Source: Lasiosphaeria ovina
Lineage: Eukaryota > Ascomycota > Sordariomycetes > Sordariales > Lasiosphaeriaceae
Assembly: GCA_033439765.1 (NCBI GenBank)
Contig: JAULSN010000002.1
Location: 6,324,001-6,388,000 of the forward strand
Reading direction: 5' to 3'
Length of the DNA stretch: 64,000 nt
The position numbers and the translations under genes are program-made. Shown piece after piece: positions 12,212 through 22,739 of the stretch. Below the pieces are notes generated by a model. It had not been told where the DNA came from, made no database searches, and saw only the letters and a list, made by a program, of their open reading frames with translations. The stretch's first letter is position 1. The number at the start of each line of letters is the position of its first letter.

Positions 12212-13390
12212 ATGGACGATTCAGTATCATCCATATCCATGAACAGTGAACCTGGAGGAGCACCCGTAGAACACCAGGTCTACGAAGTCCCCGGAAACCC
12301 CTACGCCAAACAGGCGTTGCCCTCCGTTTTCATCCGCGCGTGGAAGTGCTGCTGCTGCGAGAACATCACGCGGTGCAAGGCCGGGAGTTACAACGTTGAG
12401 CCCGCCAATGCCGCACAGCTCTTTCAAACCTCGATGTCACAGTTGAGGCGAGAGAGCCCGACCCCTTCGGAGTCAGACGGCGCCGTCATAACGTGCGTTA
12501 ACTGCGGGACGCCCCGCTGCGCCGAATGTGAGCTCGTCAACTACAGAGGGATCAGCGTCGCCACCGTGAGCGGCCAGAACCTGGTCCCCAGCCGCCTGGT
12601 CCCCGCCGGCTGGGAGTGCTGCCTGTGCTCTACGCAGCACTTCCCGCAGACGCGCACAAATAGATTCGCCTTGGCCGTCGGGCCGATGCAGGACGTCGAC
12701 TGCAGGTCGATGCAAGTCGACGCCTACAACATCAACAACAACAACAACAACAGAGCCAATACTACGACCAGCAACAGCAACAACACAGTCATGAACACGG
12801 CCAGCAGCGCCAGACGTTTCCTCCGCTACGAGTGCCTCGCGAAGCACTACGACACGGACGACACCGTCGTGGTGTGCCCCGACTGCCACGTCGTGAACAA
12901 GTTCGGCGAGCAGCTCGGGAAGTTCGACGCGGACTTGCTCCTGGCAGAGCGCAGCCGCGGGCCGCTGGGGCTGCACCGCCAGTGGTGCGCCTCGCAGCTG
13001 CAGCGGCGGCAGATGGTAGCCGCTGCCGAAGAGGAGCTCGGAGAGACGCGGATGCAGCTGCTCGGCAGCGCCGCGCTGATCCGCATCGCCGAGCAAGAGT
13101 TTGCAGCTGCCGACGCCGCTGCCGACGCCGCGGCGGACTGGGTGCGCGGGTTTGACGGCGCGGTAAGAAAGGCTAGGGCTAGGCCGCCGCTGCTGCCCCC
13201 GACGCCGCCGCCGCCGCCGCCTGAGGAGGAGAGCGGTAAGAAGAACCCGAGGAGGAAGAAACTGGCGTGCGGGCCGGGATGTCGAGCCGGGTACGATCAT
13301 GACGACGACGGCACAGTCATGCTTGATGAGATTCACGTCGAGATTCACGTCAGCACAAACGCTGGAGGCAGCAGCCAGGATGAGGAATGA
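12212..13390 (+). CDS. Cys-rich fungal protein, probable double zinc ribbon
   Basis: A single exon of 392 aa. The ATG at 12212 is chosen because conserved-looking sequence begins shortly after it. Clustered cysteines occur as WKCCCCENITRCKAG, CVNCGTPRCAEC, WECCLCS and, after an Asn-rich insert (NINNNNNN), YECLAKH .. VVCPDCH. Repeated CxxC knuckles with similar spacing suggest two zinc-ribbon-like units, as in a family of uncharacterised fungal proteins. The C-terminal third holds an Ala/Asp helix (EQEFAAADAAADAAADW), a Pro tract and a basic KKNPRRKK patch. There is no signal peptide, so it is probably intracellular. The zinc binding is inferred and the role unknown. Confidence 0.75.
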   Translation: MDDSVSSISMNSEPGGAPVEHQVYEVPGNPYAKQALPSVFIRAWKCCCCENITRCKAGSYNVEPANAAQLFQTSMSQLRRESPTPSESDGAVITCVNCGTPRCAECELVNYRGISVATVSGQNLVPSRLVPAGWECCLCSTQHFPQTRTNRFALAVGPMQDVDCRSMQVDAYNINNNNNNRANTTTSNSNNTVMNTASSARRFLRYECLAKHYDTDDTVVVCPDCHVVNKFGEQLGKFDADLLLAERSRGPLGLHRQWCASQLQRRQMVAAAEEELGETRMQLLGSAALIRIAEQEFAAADAAADAAADWVRGFDGAVRKARARPPLLPPTPPPPPPEEESGKKNPRRKKLACGPGCRAGYDHDDDGTVMLDEIHVEIHVSTNAGGSSQDEE

Positions 13391-14222
13391 TTTTACTATC
13401 TGCCGTCATGTCTATTTTAGTTTTTAGAGCCTCCTTTGTACGCTACGTAGCTTTTGTCTGCCGGCAAGCGGCATGCTATGTTTCCTATCTAGTTTAGGAG
13501 TTAGGCAGGTAGTAGGAGATGATGTACGGCATTACTGAATTCATCATGTGGCTGGCCGATCGGCATTTCTCCGTTTTGTTTTGAGTGGCATAATTCCAAT
13601 GCTAAATAATCACGTGAAGCGATCAGCGCGTTTTGAAACCGCAAGTCTCTAAATATGGTCTGCTGTCATGGCTCCGAGATGTGAGGTGTGATCACCCCCC
13701 TTTATTTTGGATCTGCAGAGTCGACTTGTTTCCGGGGCGTCTGTGGGCTTGACAACCAGGGAAATGTGTAGGCGGACGAGCTTGTCATCCCCCAACCACA
13801 ATCTTAATACGTCTTCTTCGGAGAAATCACGGAAACAGCTCTAAACGCTCATTATGGTGCTCCAGTTAACACGACTGATGACTGCCTCAAGGCACCTATG
13901 CAGTCTATCTCTCTTCCCAAGTTTCCAAGCGCATAAAGAAACATGTAGCCAAACCTAAACCTGGGTTTTTAGTCCAGTTACCTAAATTCTGTCACTGGTG
14001 AATACATTCTTCGTGGTAAATCTACACACGAGGACCATCCATGCATGACACGCCGCTGTTAAAGGAACGGCAAACAGACGCGGCAGACATTAAATACTTT
14101 AGATTAAGCCCTGATGCTCTTTCCCATCCAAGTATTGATATGCGCCAGTATGCAGATGCACCCGTTCTCTTAAATAACTATGTTCAGAAGAATATATGCA
14201 AAGCGAAGGGGCAATGGCCCCC
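13391..14222. other. convergent intergenic region
   Basis: 3' flanks of two converging genes. The sequence is AT-moderate with no recognised RNA gene or repeat. The small open frame at 14041-14322 overlaps the 3' exon of the aspartic protease in antisense and is not supported. Confidence 0.5.
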
Positions 14223-15796
14223 TCAAATAAAATGTACAAGCACCACCGCCGACATGATGGCGAGGCTTGAGATTAGTCCGACACTGCCGCGAACAGACCC
14301 TCCTCCGCTTGCGGGCACTTGAGTCCCGCCCGTTGTTGCTGTCGTCGCCTCCGCCGCTGGAGGTGTGCTGGAGGACGACTGGGGACTTGTAATGCTCGTC
14401 GTCGAGACTTGCGAGGTGCTCGGGTTGGTGACCGCAGACAGCGTCGTCCCGCAGGCGCCTGTCACGGATGCGAGGGAGCTCAGGTTGGTCAGCGCTGCGG
14501 GGGTCGATCCGCAGTTGGCCGCTTGGGTCATCCATATCGCGTGGTTCTCGAGGTCGAAGACAACTGTAGCCTAATGTTTAGTATCGCGCAAGTGGAAGCC
14601 CCTTTGGAGACGATGGACATACCGTATGCCGACCGAAGAAACGTATCACCCAGAAGCGCAAAGCTGGAACTCGGCGTTATCCCCAAGAAGCAGGCGGGCG
14701 GCGTGCTGGGGACCTCGCGAATAAGCTCCTTGTACGGAACCCGAACCGTCACCCCATCAAAGGCAAAATCGAGCGTGCCGTTGACTTTCGTCAGGGCGCA
14801 GTCGAGACGGAAGAAGCCATTCGCATCGGGAGCGTCGACGCCAAAATCCTTGGCAATAGCGGCCGTCAGGTTAGGTGGCAGGAGCGTCATTGTCGACCCG
14901 CTGTCCAGGAACACGGGGATGCTGCTGTTTGCGTACACCTGGTTGTTCTTGTTTGGCGGCGTGACCGAGACGGACTTCATGTCGACCCAGAACCGGGGCA
15001 CCATGTCTGGCGACATGTCGGCGGGAATCACAGGCAGCTTGGCCAACGGCCCAGCAAACTTGGACGTGTCGATGCCACCAAAGACTATGACGCCTTCCTG
15101 CTCGTCTTTGCTGCCCAGTGCTAGAGTATACGCCTTGACCTTGGTCGCATTCTGCGCCGCCAGCTGGTCGATAAAGTTTGGATACCTGGTTGCAATTCCT
15201 TGCCCGTATCCAATGCCCAGGATTCCAGAGAAGGCGTCTTCGGTCGCATTGGCAACGCCAAACTGGACGCCCTTGAGACCCATGGTGCTGCCGGTGAGCG
15301 TGATGGTGTCGGTGACATAGGTAATATCGGCGCTTCCGATTCCGTAGCGCAAGGTTTTGGTGGTGCCAATATTGTTGAACGTTGAAGACTTTGCCGTGTC
15401 ATAACGGCCGGCTCGGTCACAGAAGACGGCGTCACCGCCCGACACAGTCGAGCAATCCGGATTCACCCATAGCTCAAAAGACCCAGTGTCCAGCTGCACA
15501 TAGACGGGCTGGGGAGGCGTGCCAATGCTGACTGCCACGGTGTTAGCAAAGAAGCATGACAGCAGGTGGAGGGCAGGGAATCATGTACGTTGAGCGTAGT
15601 AGGCAACGTCAGACCTGTTGGCCAACGCTAGCTGTACACCCCGTTTGCTGGAGAAGTGGCCAACATTTGTCGAGTGCACAATGGGCAAATGAATGCAGCC
15701 CACGTCGTGTATTGTCTGGTCCTGGCCCGCGACCCCGAAGCAGAATAACGCTATGAGAAACACCAAGGAGGAGAGAAGGGAGGAGGACGCTGCCAT
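14223..15796 (-). CDS. GPI-anchored pepsin-like aspartic protease (family A1)
   Basis: Three exons on the minus strand: 15796-15589, 15531-14623, 14563-14223. Introns are 57 nt (TTTGCTAACACC branch) and 59 nt. The product is 485 aa. It has a signal peptide (SSLVFLIALFCFGVAGQ), a short propeptide, and the canonical start of the mature fold, YYAQLSIGTPPQ, restored exactly by splicing. Catalytic motifs are LDTGS (Asp84) and LDSGS (Asp279), with the flap region and a C-terminal GDTFLRSAY. After the fold come a Ser/Thr-rich linker and a hydrophobic tail ending VVLVHFI, i.e. a GPI-attachment signal, so it is placed at the plasma membrane or wall. It resembles yapsin/OpsB-type proteases that process or shed surface proteins. 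The substrate cannot be read from sequence. Confidence 0.92.
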
Positions 15797-17328
15797 TGCT
15801 GGCAACAGCTATTATTGGCGACCTGGCCGTAATGACGACTGCATGGGCGGAGATGTCCGGGCTCAACCGATGCCAATGTAGGAGACAAAAGGAGGCAGCT
15901 ATTCCGAACGACGACCAGCGGAGCCCCCGGAGAAAGGAAAGCAAAGCAAAGCAAAGCAAAGCAAAGCAAAGCAAAGCAAAGCAAAGAAAGAGTGCGTATG
16001 TACGAAAGGAGACCGGGCTCCTGAGCTCGCCTGCGTCCCTAGACAACTCGAATCCAGTCCACGTGCCAGAAGAAGGAAATATAATGAGCGACGACGGATG
16101 AGAAAGGAAAAAGGAAAAGAGGCCAACCGGCAAAGTAACCAGAGACGTAAAAAAGAAGCTTAACTCAAAAGCATGACAGTAACAAGAAAAGAAAGAGAGG
16201 GAGAAAAAAACAGGAAAACATCAACAGTACGAAACAAGCCGAGAGACCGGAATCGCCAGCAGCTAAGGTCGATCCATGTCTGTTCATGTGTGCACACCGC
16301 CGACCTGCTGCGGAGTATAGGCGATGCGAGGTGGTGAGTGGCATTCCCGCTGTTCTACCAGTGTCTCAGCCCAGCCCGAACGGACTACTTGGAACGCTGG
16401 TCCCCACGAGGCACGAGGAGTGCAGAGGCTCTCGGCTGCCTGAGCATGGACTTGGCCTTGACTGATCTTGTCCAGGGTGGTACGGAGTACATACATAGTA
16501 GTACGGAGTCGTCGGGAGAGAAACCTTGCAAGGTTGCAGGGCCGCCCGGTGGCATCGCACATCGCTGCGGGCGGACTTGGCAAAATAAGGAACAACATCC
16601 AATGGAATCAAGGCCTTGTCTGCGCAAACAAACAAAGAGGAGCAAAGACTGGAATGAGATTGTTCCTACGCTACACTTCTTGGTGCCTTTGTGCCACTCT
16701 GCGGCGGCGGGGGATTGGCAAGACCTGAAGCCAATGAGGGAGGACAGGACAGGACCTCAGACTTGGAGTTACCTTTGTTAGCTGCTGCCGCTGCGCTTGA
16801 TCGATCTCTCGAGTTGTCTCCTAGGCCGAATACTGCACTGCCCAAAGGCCTTGCACAGGTTGGGGGCCCTCTCGCGCAGTTGGTGGACGGCGCGCGCCCA
16901 TGTTGCCTTGACTCGTTCTCAGTGGACACCGTAAACGAAGCTGTGACACCAAGCCGTTGACGTGCAAGAAGATCAAACGTTCAGGGGAAAAGCTGTGTCC
17001 AACATCGCTGGAGCCTCGCGCCGACCCCCTGTCTCAAGCTAGCCCCATAGGGGATTCGTCCAATCATTGCACTCCTTCCGCTTTCCCCACATTCGTTCCA
17101 AACCAGCAATGGAACTCTAACCCTTTTTCCCCACAGTCACGCTCGGCCGCCGTCTGGTCAGAGGAGAGAGCAGTGCAGTGCAGTGCAGAATGGACCACCG
17201 TCCAGAGTGTCAATTGAATCAATTGTCGACGAGTTATCTTACGGCCACTGCGCGCTCGAGAGACGATGCCGGCCGGGAACCCGCAGCTCCTGCCGCCGGC
17301 CAAACCCCTCCCATCATCTCCTTCGTCT
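15797..17328. other. intergenic region with pentanucleotide repeat
   Basis: Upstream of the aspartic protease (leftwards) and at the 3' side of the MDR reductase. It contains the (GCAAA)9 tract and two TACGGAGT motifs (16481-16489, 16502-16509). Open frames on both strands are short and unlike proteins. Confidence 0.5.
15941..15985 (+). repeat. (GCAAA)9 microsatellite
   Basis: Nine perfect tandem GCAAA units about 150 nt upstream of the aspartic protease start codon. Being in its probable promoter, length variation could affect expression, though nothing here shows that it does. Confidence 0.95.
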
Positions 17329-18360
17329 TCAAGCTTCGTCGCTGAGCTTGATGACAATCTTGCCTCTGGCATGTCCCGACTCGAGCCTCTCGAACGCCTT
17401 CTTGAAGTCGCCAAACCCCCACACACTGTCGATTATGGGCCGCACCCTTCCCTCCTCAATCAGCTTCCCGATCTCGGCAAGATTGCTGCCGAGCGGCTCT
17501 ACAATGAAGAACAGGCTCTTCGTCAGCTCCCTCCCCAGGCCCGCCGGCTTTACCATGTCGGGTGGCGTGTTAATGCTGATCAGCGTGCCCTGGGCCCGGA
17601 CAGCGGCCCAGGATCCCGCGAGCGTCTTTCCACCGACCACGTCGATTACCAAGTCGCACTCTCGCGCGGCTGAGTCACCGCCAACCCATTCCTCGATCGA
17701 AGTCCGCCGGTAGTCGACGATCTCGGTCGCCCCGAGCTGTCGGATCCCTTCTGCCTTGTCGGCGCCGCAGACGGCAACAACATGCCGGGCACCGGACAAC
17801 GAAGCCAGCTGCACAATCCAGCTGCCTACGCCACCTGCGGCACCAGTCACGAGCACTCGGGTCTTGGCGTTGTGCTCTCTCGCTGCGGCGTGGCCCTTGA
17901 TGCCCGCAGCATCCAGCGTTCCCTGGACAAATAGCGCTTGCCAGGCGGTCAGCGCGCTCAGGGGTGTGGCCGCAGCCTCTACCCAGCTCAGGCCCGCCGG
18001 TATCTTGGCGAGCTCGCCGACGCGGGGGAGAGCGTAGTCGCGCGCCGCGCCAGCCCGCTCAGCCGACACGCGGCAGTAGACGCCGTCGCCGGGGCCAAAG
18101 CCGCTGCTGGCTGGCGCACTCACAACGGTCCCCGCAAGGTCTTGACACGGCACCAGCTCCTTGTCGGCGGGGATGGCGTCTGGGAAGTCGACGGCCCAGC
18201 GGAGCTCACCGGCGCAGGGCGCGGTAGCGTGCACGCGGACGAGAACATCCTCGGGGTGCGACGGCGTTGGCACTGGCACCGTGGTGAGGATCACTTCGGC
18301 GGACTGGCGCGAGGGCTGTAGCAGCGTCCTCATTGTCTCAGGCAGTGCTGTCAAAGCCAT
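17329..18360 (-). CDS. zinc-independent medium-chain dehydrogenase/reductase (quinone oxidoreductase-like)
   Basis: An unspliced frame of 343 aa starting at the ATG at 18360. The open frame continues upstream without a family-like sequence, so the shorter start is chosen. The N-terminal GroES-like domain (about 10-120) contains CQDLAGTVV and GDGVYCRV but lacks the catalytic and structural zinc Cys/His set. The cofactor domain has the glycine-rich VTGAAGGVGS (171-180), followed by GADKAEGIRQLGATEIVDY, typical for NADPH binding in the QOR/zeta-crystallin group. It probably reduces quinones, enals or similar carbonyls in the cytosol. The next gene, a Nudix hydrolase, is divergent across 1.2 kb. 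The substrate is unknown. Confidence 0.85.
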   Translation of the reverse strand: MALTALPETMRTLLQPSRQSAEVILTTVPVPTPSHPEDVLVRVHATAPCAGELRWAVDFPDAIPADKELVPCQDLAGTVVSAPASSGFGPGDGVYCRVSAERAGAARDYALPRVGELAKIPAGLSWVEAAATPLSALTAWQALFVQGTLDAAGIKGHAAAREHNAKTRVLVTGAAGGVGSWIVQLASLSGARHVVAVCGADKAEGIRQLGATEIVDYRRTSIEEWVGGDSAARECDLVIDVVGGKTLAGSWAAVRAQGTLISINTPPDMVKPAGLGRELTKSLFFIVEPLGSNLAEIGKLIEEGRVRPIIDSVWGFGDFKKAFERLESGHARGKIVIKLSDEA

Positions 18361-19565
18361 ATTGCAAGTCTTTAAGGTAGGTGAGTGTCTTCGAGTTGAG
18401 TTTTGCGGTACTGTGAAGTGTGTGTCGAGTGTTTGTTGCTGTCCGTTCTGTCTGTCTGTCAGTCGCCTGTTGGTGATTACCGTCGTCTTTATAGAAATTG
18501 TGAGAACACGATGGCTTCCCGGTCCGCTCTCGCGTGACGGCCAGCTTATAGGCATTGTGGCAGGTTACGTTGCATGACAACGCCAGTCATCCGAGCATAT
18601 AGTCGCCTAGTTCTACACCGCACTTCCGCACAACGAGAACGGATGCGAGAGATGGAGCTAGAGAGAGAGAGGCCATCAGCTGTCGTCGGTTAGAAGCCAG
18701 ATGATCTGTTGCCGTGTTGCCAAGCACTAGCCCGAGGGTTGATGAATAAGCCGTGCAAGGCGAATAGCAGAGCTGCCGCTTTCCCAAATCTGACCTCGCA
18801 TCTGCACGGCAGCCAAGGCGCCAACGAGCTTCTCCGAGGAGACGCGCCGTCTTCCGCGGCCGGAAGAGATCGGGAACAGAACCATGACTGTTCGGAACTT
18901 TTTACGAGCGAAGAGTGTGAGAGGTGTGGCTCTCAGCTCTGGCTGAGACTTGCAATGATGATGATGAGAGAGCCGTCCTGTTAAGTCAAGTTCCACATTG
19001 ACGCCACGTGATTTGGCGCCTCGCCTGGTTTCGGGCACTTCGCAAGTTTCAGGGCAATCTGAGGCCGAGGACCTCCCTCAGGTGAGCCTTTTTGCTGGCT
19101 CCGTGGCGTTGCTGCCTGCTTGGTATTGATCAATAAGTCTTTCGTTGCCTGTGGTCGTCTGTCTGCCTTGATTTGCCAAAACCGCTTTGGGTGCGGTTGG
19201 TTCCAGGGCCGTAAAACGGCGGGGCAACAACAGTAACGGGGCCCCAACAAACAAATGGAACAATGGTGCTTCGCCCAATTTGTGACACCTTTAAGTCTTG
19301 ACACTGGAGCCCTCTCTTTCATCATCCAAACCATCTCATTCTCCGTCGTCCACATAAGGTCAAGGACGCCGCCGCCACTGTATTTCTCGCCAAACTCAAA
19401 ATCAAGGTCCTTATTAGTGAAACGCTGCGGTCGTGATCGAGGAAATAGAGGCATTAAATTAACTGAATATAATTTCTGCCTCCCTTCAACCCCTCAATCA
19501 TCGGCTCATCAAGCAACAACTCCTACCCTCGCCGGCCACCACCCCCACCATCACAAAACATCACC
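18361..19565. other. divergent promoter region between MDR reductase and Nudix gene
   Basis: A 1.2 kb spacer between two genes that point away from each other. It contains a GAGAGAGAGAGAG run (about 18660-18672), a (GAT)n-like ATGATGATGATG patch (18955-18967) and CT-rich leader sequence before 19566. No additional gene is supported. Confidence 0.5.
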
Positions 19566-20207
19566 ATGCCTCTCCCCCGACCCCCGCCCAAGGACGGCTT
19601 CACATTCACCTGGGACCCATCCGTCGAGCACCTGAACGTGTCCATGAAAGAGTACGTCAGCACGCACGCCGGGCTCGACGCCACGTGCACGGGCGCGCTG
19701 GTCTTCTCCCGAGCTGCCGCGGGAGGAGGAGACGGACAGGAAGACCGCATCCTGCTGATGGAGCGCGCGCCGACCGACTCGATGCCGCTGCGCTGGGAGG
19801 TGCCCGGCGGCGGCTGCGACTGGGACGACGCGTCGCTGCTGCACGCGCTGGCCCGCGAGCTGTGGGAGGAGAGCGGCCTGCTGCTGCGCGCCGTCGTGCG
19901 CCAAGTCGGCGAGCCGTATCTCTTCGCCACGCGCCGCGGGCTGCGCATTGCAAAGTTCACGTTTGAGGTTCAGGTCGAGGTTGAGGTCGCGGCGCTGCCG
20001 CAGGTCACGCTCGACCCCAACGAGCACGTGCGCTTCCTCTGGGCTACCGAGGAGGAGTGCTGCCGGCACAGGGTTGCTGTTGGCGACGGTGGGGAGGAGG
20101 TTGTTGATATCGAGTTTACCACGAAGGCGCAGTTTGAGGACATCCTGTTGGGATTCCGTCTTCGGAGGGAGGCTGAGGTGAAAGCTGTGGAATCGGTTTC
20201 AGCTTAA
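19566..20207 (+). CDS. Nudix hydrolase domain protein
   Basis: A single exon of 213 aa, with the ATG at 19566 in a good context (caccATGCC). The Nudix box lies at residues 81-105: GGGCDWDDAS .. ARELWEESGL. The REUxEExGU half is intact (R97, E98, E101, E102, G104). The Glu of the leading Gx5E is replaced by Ala89 next to D87-D88. No signal peptide is visible, so it is probably cytosolic. Members hydrolyse nucleoside diphosphates linked to another moiety; the substrate here cannot be inferred. Fungal proteins of this size and layout are usually annotated simply as NUDIX domain proteins. Confidence 0.87.
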   Translation: MPLPRPPPKDGFTFTWDPSVEHLNVSMKEYVSTHAGLDATCTGALVFSRAAAGGGDGQEDRILLMERAPTDSMPLRWEVPGGGCDWDDASLLHALARELWEESGLLLRAVVRQVGEPYLFATRRGLRIAKFTFEVQVEVEVAALPQVTLDPNEHVRFLWATEEECCRHRVAVGDGGEEVVDIEFTTKAQFEDILLGFRLRREAEVKAVESVSA

Positions 20208-21347
20208 TTAATTGCTCTGTAGGCAGGGAGTTGGTGATAGAGTCTTTGCAATTGGTTGGCATTGCTGCGCGAGCTGGTGTTAGTGCTACTCGTTGCGTAC
20301 CAGGAATTATAATCAAGAGCGATTGTTAGAAAGGCGTTTTGAGAATGAAACAGTTACCACGCATTTGATTTTGTTACTATCAAGGCCCATCTTTCATTTT
20401 TGTCATATTGGAATTGTGAATATTGGGCGTCAGAACAGCAGGTTCGATTCGTATTCTGGGTTTTTCTCTTATCTTTCTTTCTTTCTTTTCCTTCCTATGT
20501 TTTTTATTGTTCGATGTTGTTGAATGTGGCATGGGCCTTATTTCGTTTCAACAAACTTGTTATTTGTATATCTATTGTCTTTCTATGTCCTCCATTTGAC
20601 CGGACATACATTGGCTCGCTCCGATATATCATCCATCTTGAAACAGGGCGTCCGATCTCCCGAAGAAGAAAAAACTACCGTTATTTACCGTTGATTGAAT
20701 GTGACACTTTTCCTGGTCGTCCACGGGAATTACGAGGTGGGTGTGACTTGCCTTGAAACAGAGACAAAGGTCAAATCTTGAAGGCCAGACAGCCTGAGCC
20801 CTGAACCTGGCCCCCTAACCCACAACGGCCTTTGTTCAGAATACTAGCCCCATTGAGCAGAATACCCCGGGCATGGGCATTGTCCGGCTTGTTACCAGCA
20901 CAACGGCGAAGCTAACATACTGGACAAACACAAGTGTACTCGCACGATGGGCTTTAATCCACCTGGTTACATACATAGCTGAATCGTTATTTACAACCAA
21001 CAACATGGATCGAGTTGTCAATCCAAACAGCACCTCCAGCAAAATGGATGGCTGTTATCTTGGGCTGTGACGTGAACAACCTGAGCTGTGAGTAAATAGA
21101 ACCGCTATCAACACAACAATACACAGCGGCGACGGACAGTTTTACTGTACAGTCTATCTCATCATGGCAGGCTTCATCGACCACCGAGTATTAAAAACCA
21201 CCGCGACTCCCAGGCCACCTCTCCCGGATTTTGGACATCACGCCCCTGGATATCTTCTTAATTCTGGGCATTTAACCCTTTAACCCAAAAATATCACCAG
21301 ACTCAACACTGCACAGCACAGAATCGACAAGACCAATCGCCGACAAG
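20208..21347. other. intergenic region
   Basis: It holds the 3' flank of the Nudix gene (T-rich, 20340-20580) and the promoter of the orphan gene. No coding frame, RNA gene or repeat is recognised. Confidence 0.5.
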
Positions 21348-22739
21348 ATGTCTGATATTGACGACACGAACTTTGCACGGCGTCTTCCTTTTATTGTCCG
21401 CTATTATTGGGATAATAGGGGGGCTACTAACTTTAGTCAGCTGATTCCCCCCGAGGTCTACGTTGCCAGGGAGCCCATGGTATATTTGCTTCTCCTCCGG
21501 GACTATATCAGGCCTTGCACCGAAATCTGCAACCCCTGTAAGGTGAAGTGCTGCGAGACATTCATTAGAGGAGCTTCGGGGCGAAAGTTTTACTGGAACA
21601 CGAACGTCCAGCAGCTCCACTGGCTCAAAGATGAAGAACTGCTCGACGCCAAGCTCGCGAAATTGGGCTACACCAAGGATAACGGTTACGGCGTATTCAA
21701 AGACGAAGCCGAGATCTGGGTCGACAAGTCGTACGAGATGCTCACTCTTACGTTGAGTGTGTGGCTAAACCTCACCCGCGGCGTCACCATATGCACGAAA
21801 TACGGCACGGACCGAAAAACATATCACCCGGTTCTAGTGTCGGCCCTCGTACGGCGGCTGCGGTTCATGATCAAGGGCGGCTACACGATACACAACCTGG
21901 CCCAAGACGGGGGCCAGGCGCTGCAGCAATTCCTGATGGACACCAACTTCAACCTGGACTGCCACTACATGCCCCGAGACTGCACGTGCCGCCTCTACCG
22001 CGACGCGCTCGGCGGCAAGAATGCCAATGAATTCACCGCGCTTGAGTGGGTTGATATAGTCCTTAATACCGCTAGGAAGCAGATCGACGGGCAGATCATC
22101 GGGAGCTGGGACGTACTCAACAATAACAGGCCCGCGATTTGGCATGAGCAGAACCTTCGCCCTCTTTGCAGCGGCTACACGGTCGAGGAGTCATGGCACG
22201 AGTGGACCTTCCGAGCGAGATGGACCAACGAACCGTTTGACGAAGTCTTGTTGGATGAACCGTCAGGCATCGCCGAGGCACGGGCAAGGGCCGAGAGGAG
22301 GCAGGCAAGGGCCGGGAGCGAGCCGAGCGAGGAGAGCGAGGAGAGCGAGGAGAACGAGGAGAGCGAGGAGAGCGAGGAGAACGAGGAGAGCGAGTCGAGC
22401 GAGTCAGAAGACGAGGGACCGATCAGAAGGGGCGTCGAGGTCCGGGAGAAGGCCATGTACCACGTGATCAAGTACGAGCTCTGCTCGATGTGGGACCCCA
22501 AGCACGCCCATTTCAAACCCCTGCATGATGTGGAAGAGGAGGTGTCCTCCAAGAAAAAGGACGACATCGAGGCGGACAACAAACTCTATACGCCGTACAC
22601 GGCCTCCGTCCCATATTTTAAAGAGGCCGGATCGTGGTGCCTGTATCGTTGGGACGACGAGCCCATTCATAGCGAGGAGACGCCGCACGAAAACCCCCGG
22701 CTATACTGCATATCTGTACCATTCTTTACCAATCCCTGA
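21348..22739 (+). CDS. hypothetical protein with acidic Ser/Glu repeat (orphan)
   Basis: An intact intron-less frame of 463 aa from the ATG at 21348 (acaagATGTCTG) to the TGA at 22737-22739. No family is recognised. The N-terminal part has a cysteine cluster (CTEICNPCKVKCCETF) and aromatic-rich segments (FIVRYYWDNRGATNF, FYWNTNVQQLHWL). A second Cys cluster reads MPRDCTCRLYRD. Residues about 324-355 form an acidic tract of EESEEN-type pentapeptides encoded by GAGGAGAGCGAG repeats. The C-terminal third has KYELCSMWDPKHAHFKPLHD. There is no signal peptide or membrane span. Length, low stop density and codon use support a real gene. Such lineage-restricted genes in ascomycetes often form multicopy families of unknown role. 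Confidence 0.75.
   Translation: MSDIDDTNFARRLPFIVRYYWDNRGATNFSQLIPPEVYVAREPMVYLLLLRDYIRPCTEICNPCKVKCCETFIRGASGRKFYWNTNVQQLHWLKDEELLDAKLAKLGYTKDNGYGVFKDEAEIWVDKSYEMLTLTLSVWLNLTRGVTICTKYGTDRKTYHPVLVSALVRRLRFMIKGGYTIHNLAQDGGQALQQFLMDTNFNLDCHYMPRDCTCRLYRDALGGKNANEFTALEWVDIVLNTARKQIDGQIIGSWDVLNNNRPAIWHEQNLRPLCSGYTVEESWHEWTFRARWTNEPFDEVLLDEPSGIAEARARAERRQARAGSEPSEESEESEENEESEESEENEESESSESEDEGPIRRGVEVREKAMYHVIKYELCSMWDPKHAHFKPLHDVEEEVSSKKKDDIEADNKLYTPYTASVPYFKEAGSWCLYRWDDEPIHSEETPHENPRLYCISVPFFTNP
22318..22410 (+). repeat. imperfect GAGGAGAGCGAG/GAGGAGAACGAG coding repeat
   Basis: Short tandem units encode the EESEE/EENEE acidic tract of the orphan protein. They are a likely site of in-frame length polymorphism. 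Confidence 0.85.

Noticed and set aside
12473..13348. 291-codon minus-strand frame
   Set aside because: It is a shadow of the Cys-rich gene: Arg/Val-rich and without family features. The plus-strand frame has ordered CxxC motifs.
17329..20207. Possible secondary-metabolite cluster (reductase, oxygenases, AKR, MFS across the window)
   Set aside because: No polyketide synthase, peptide synthetase, terpene cyclase or prenyltransferase is present, and the enzymes are spread out among wall and repair genes.
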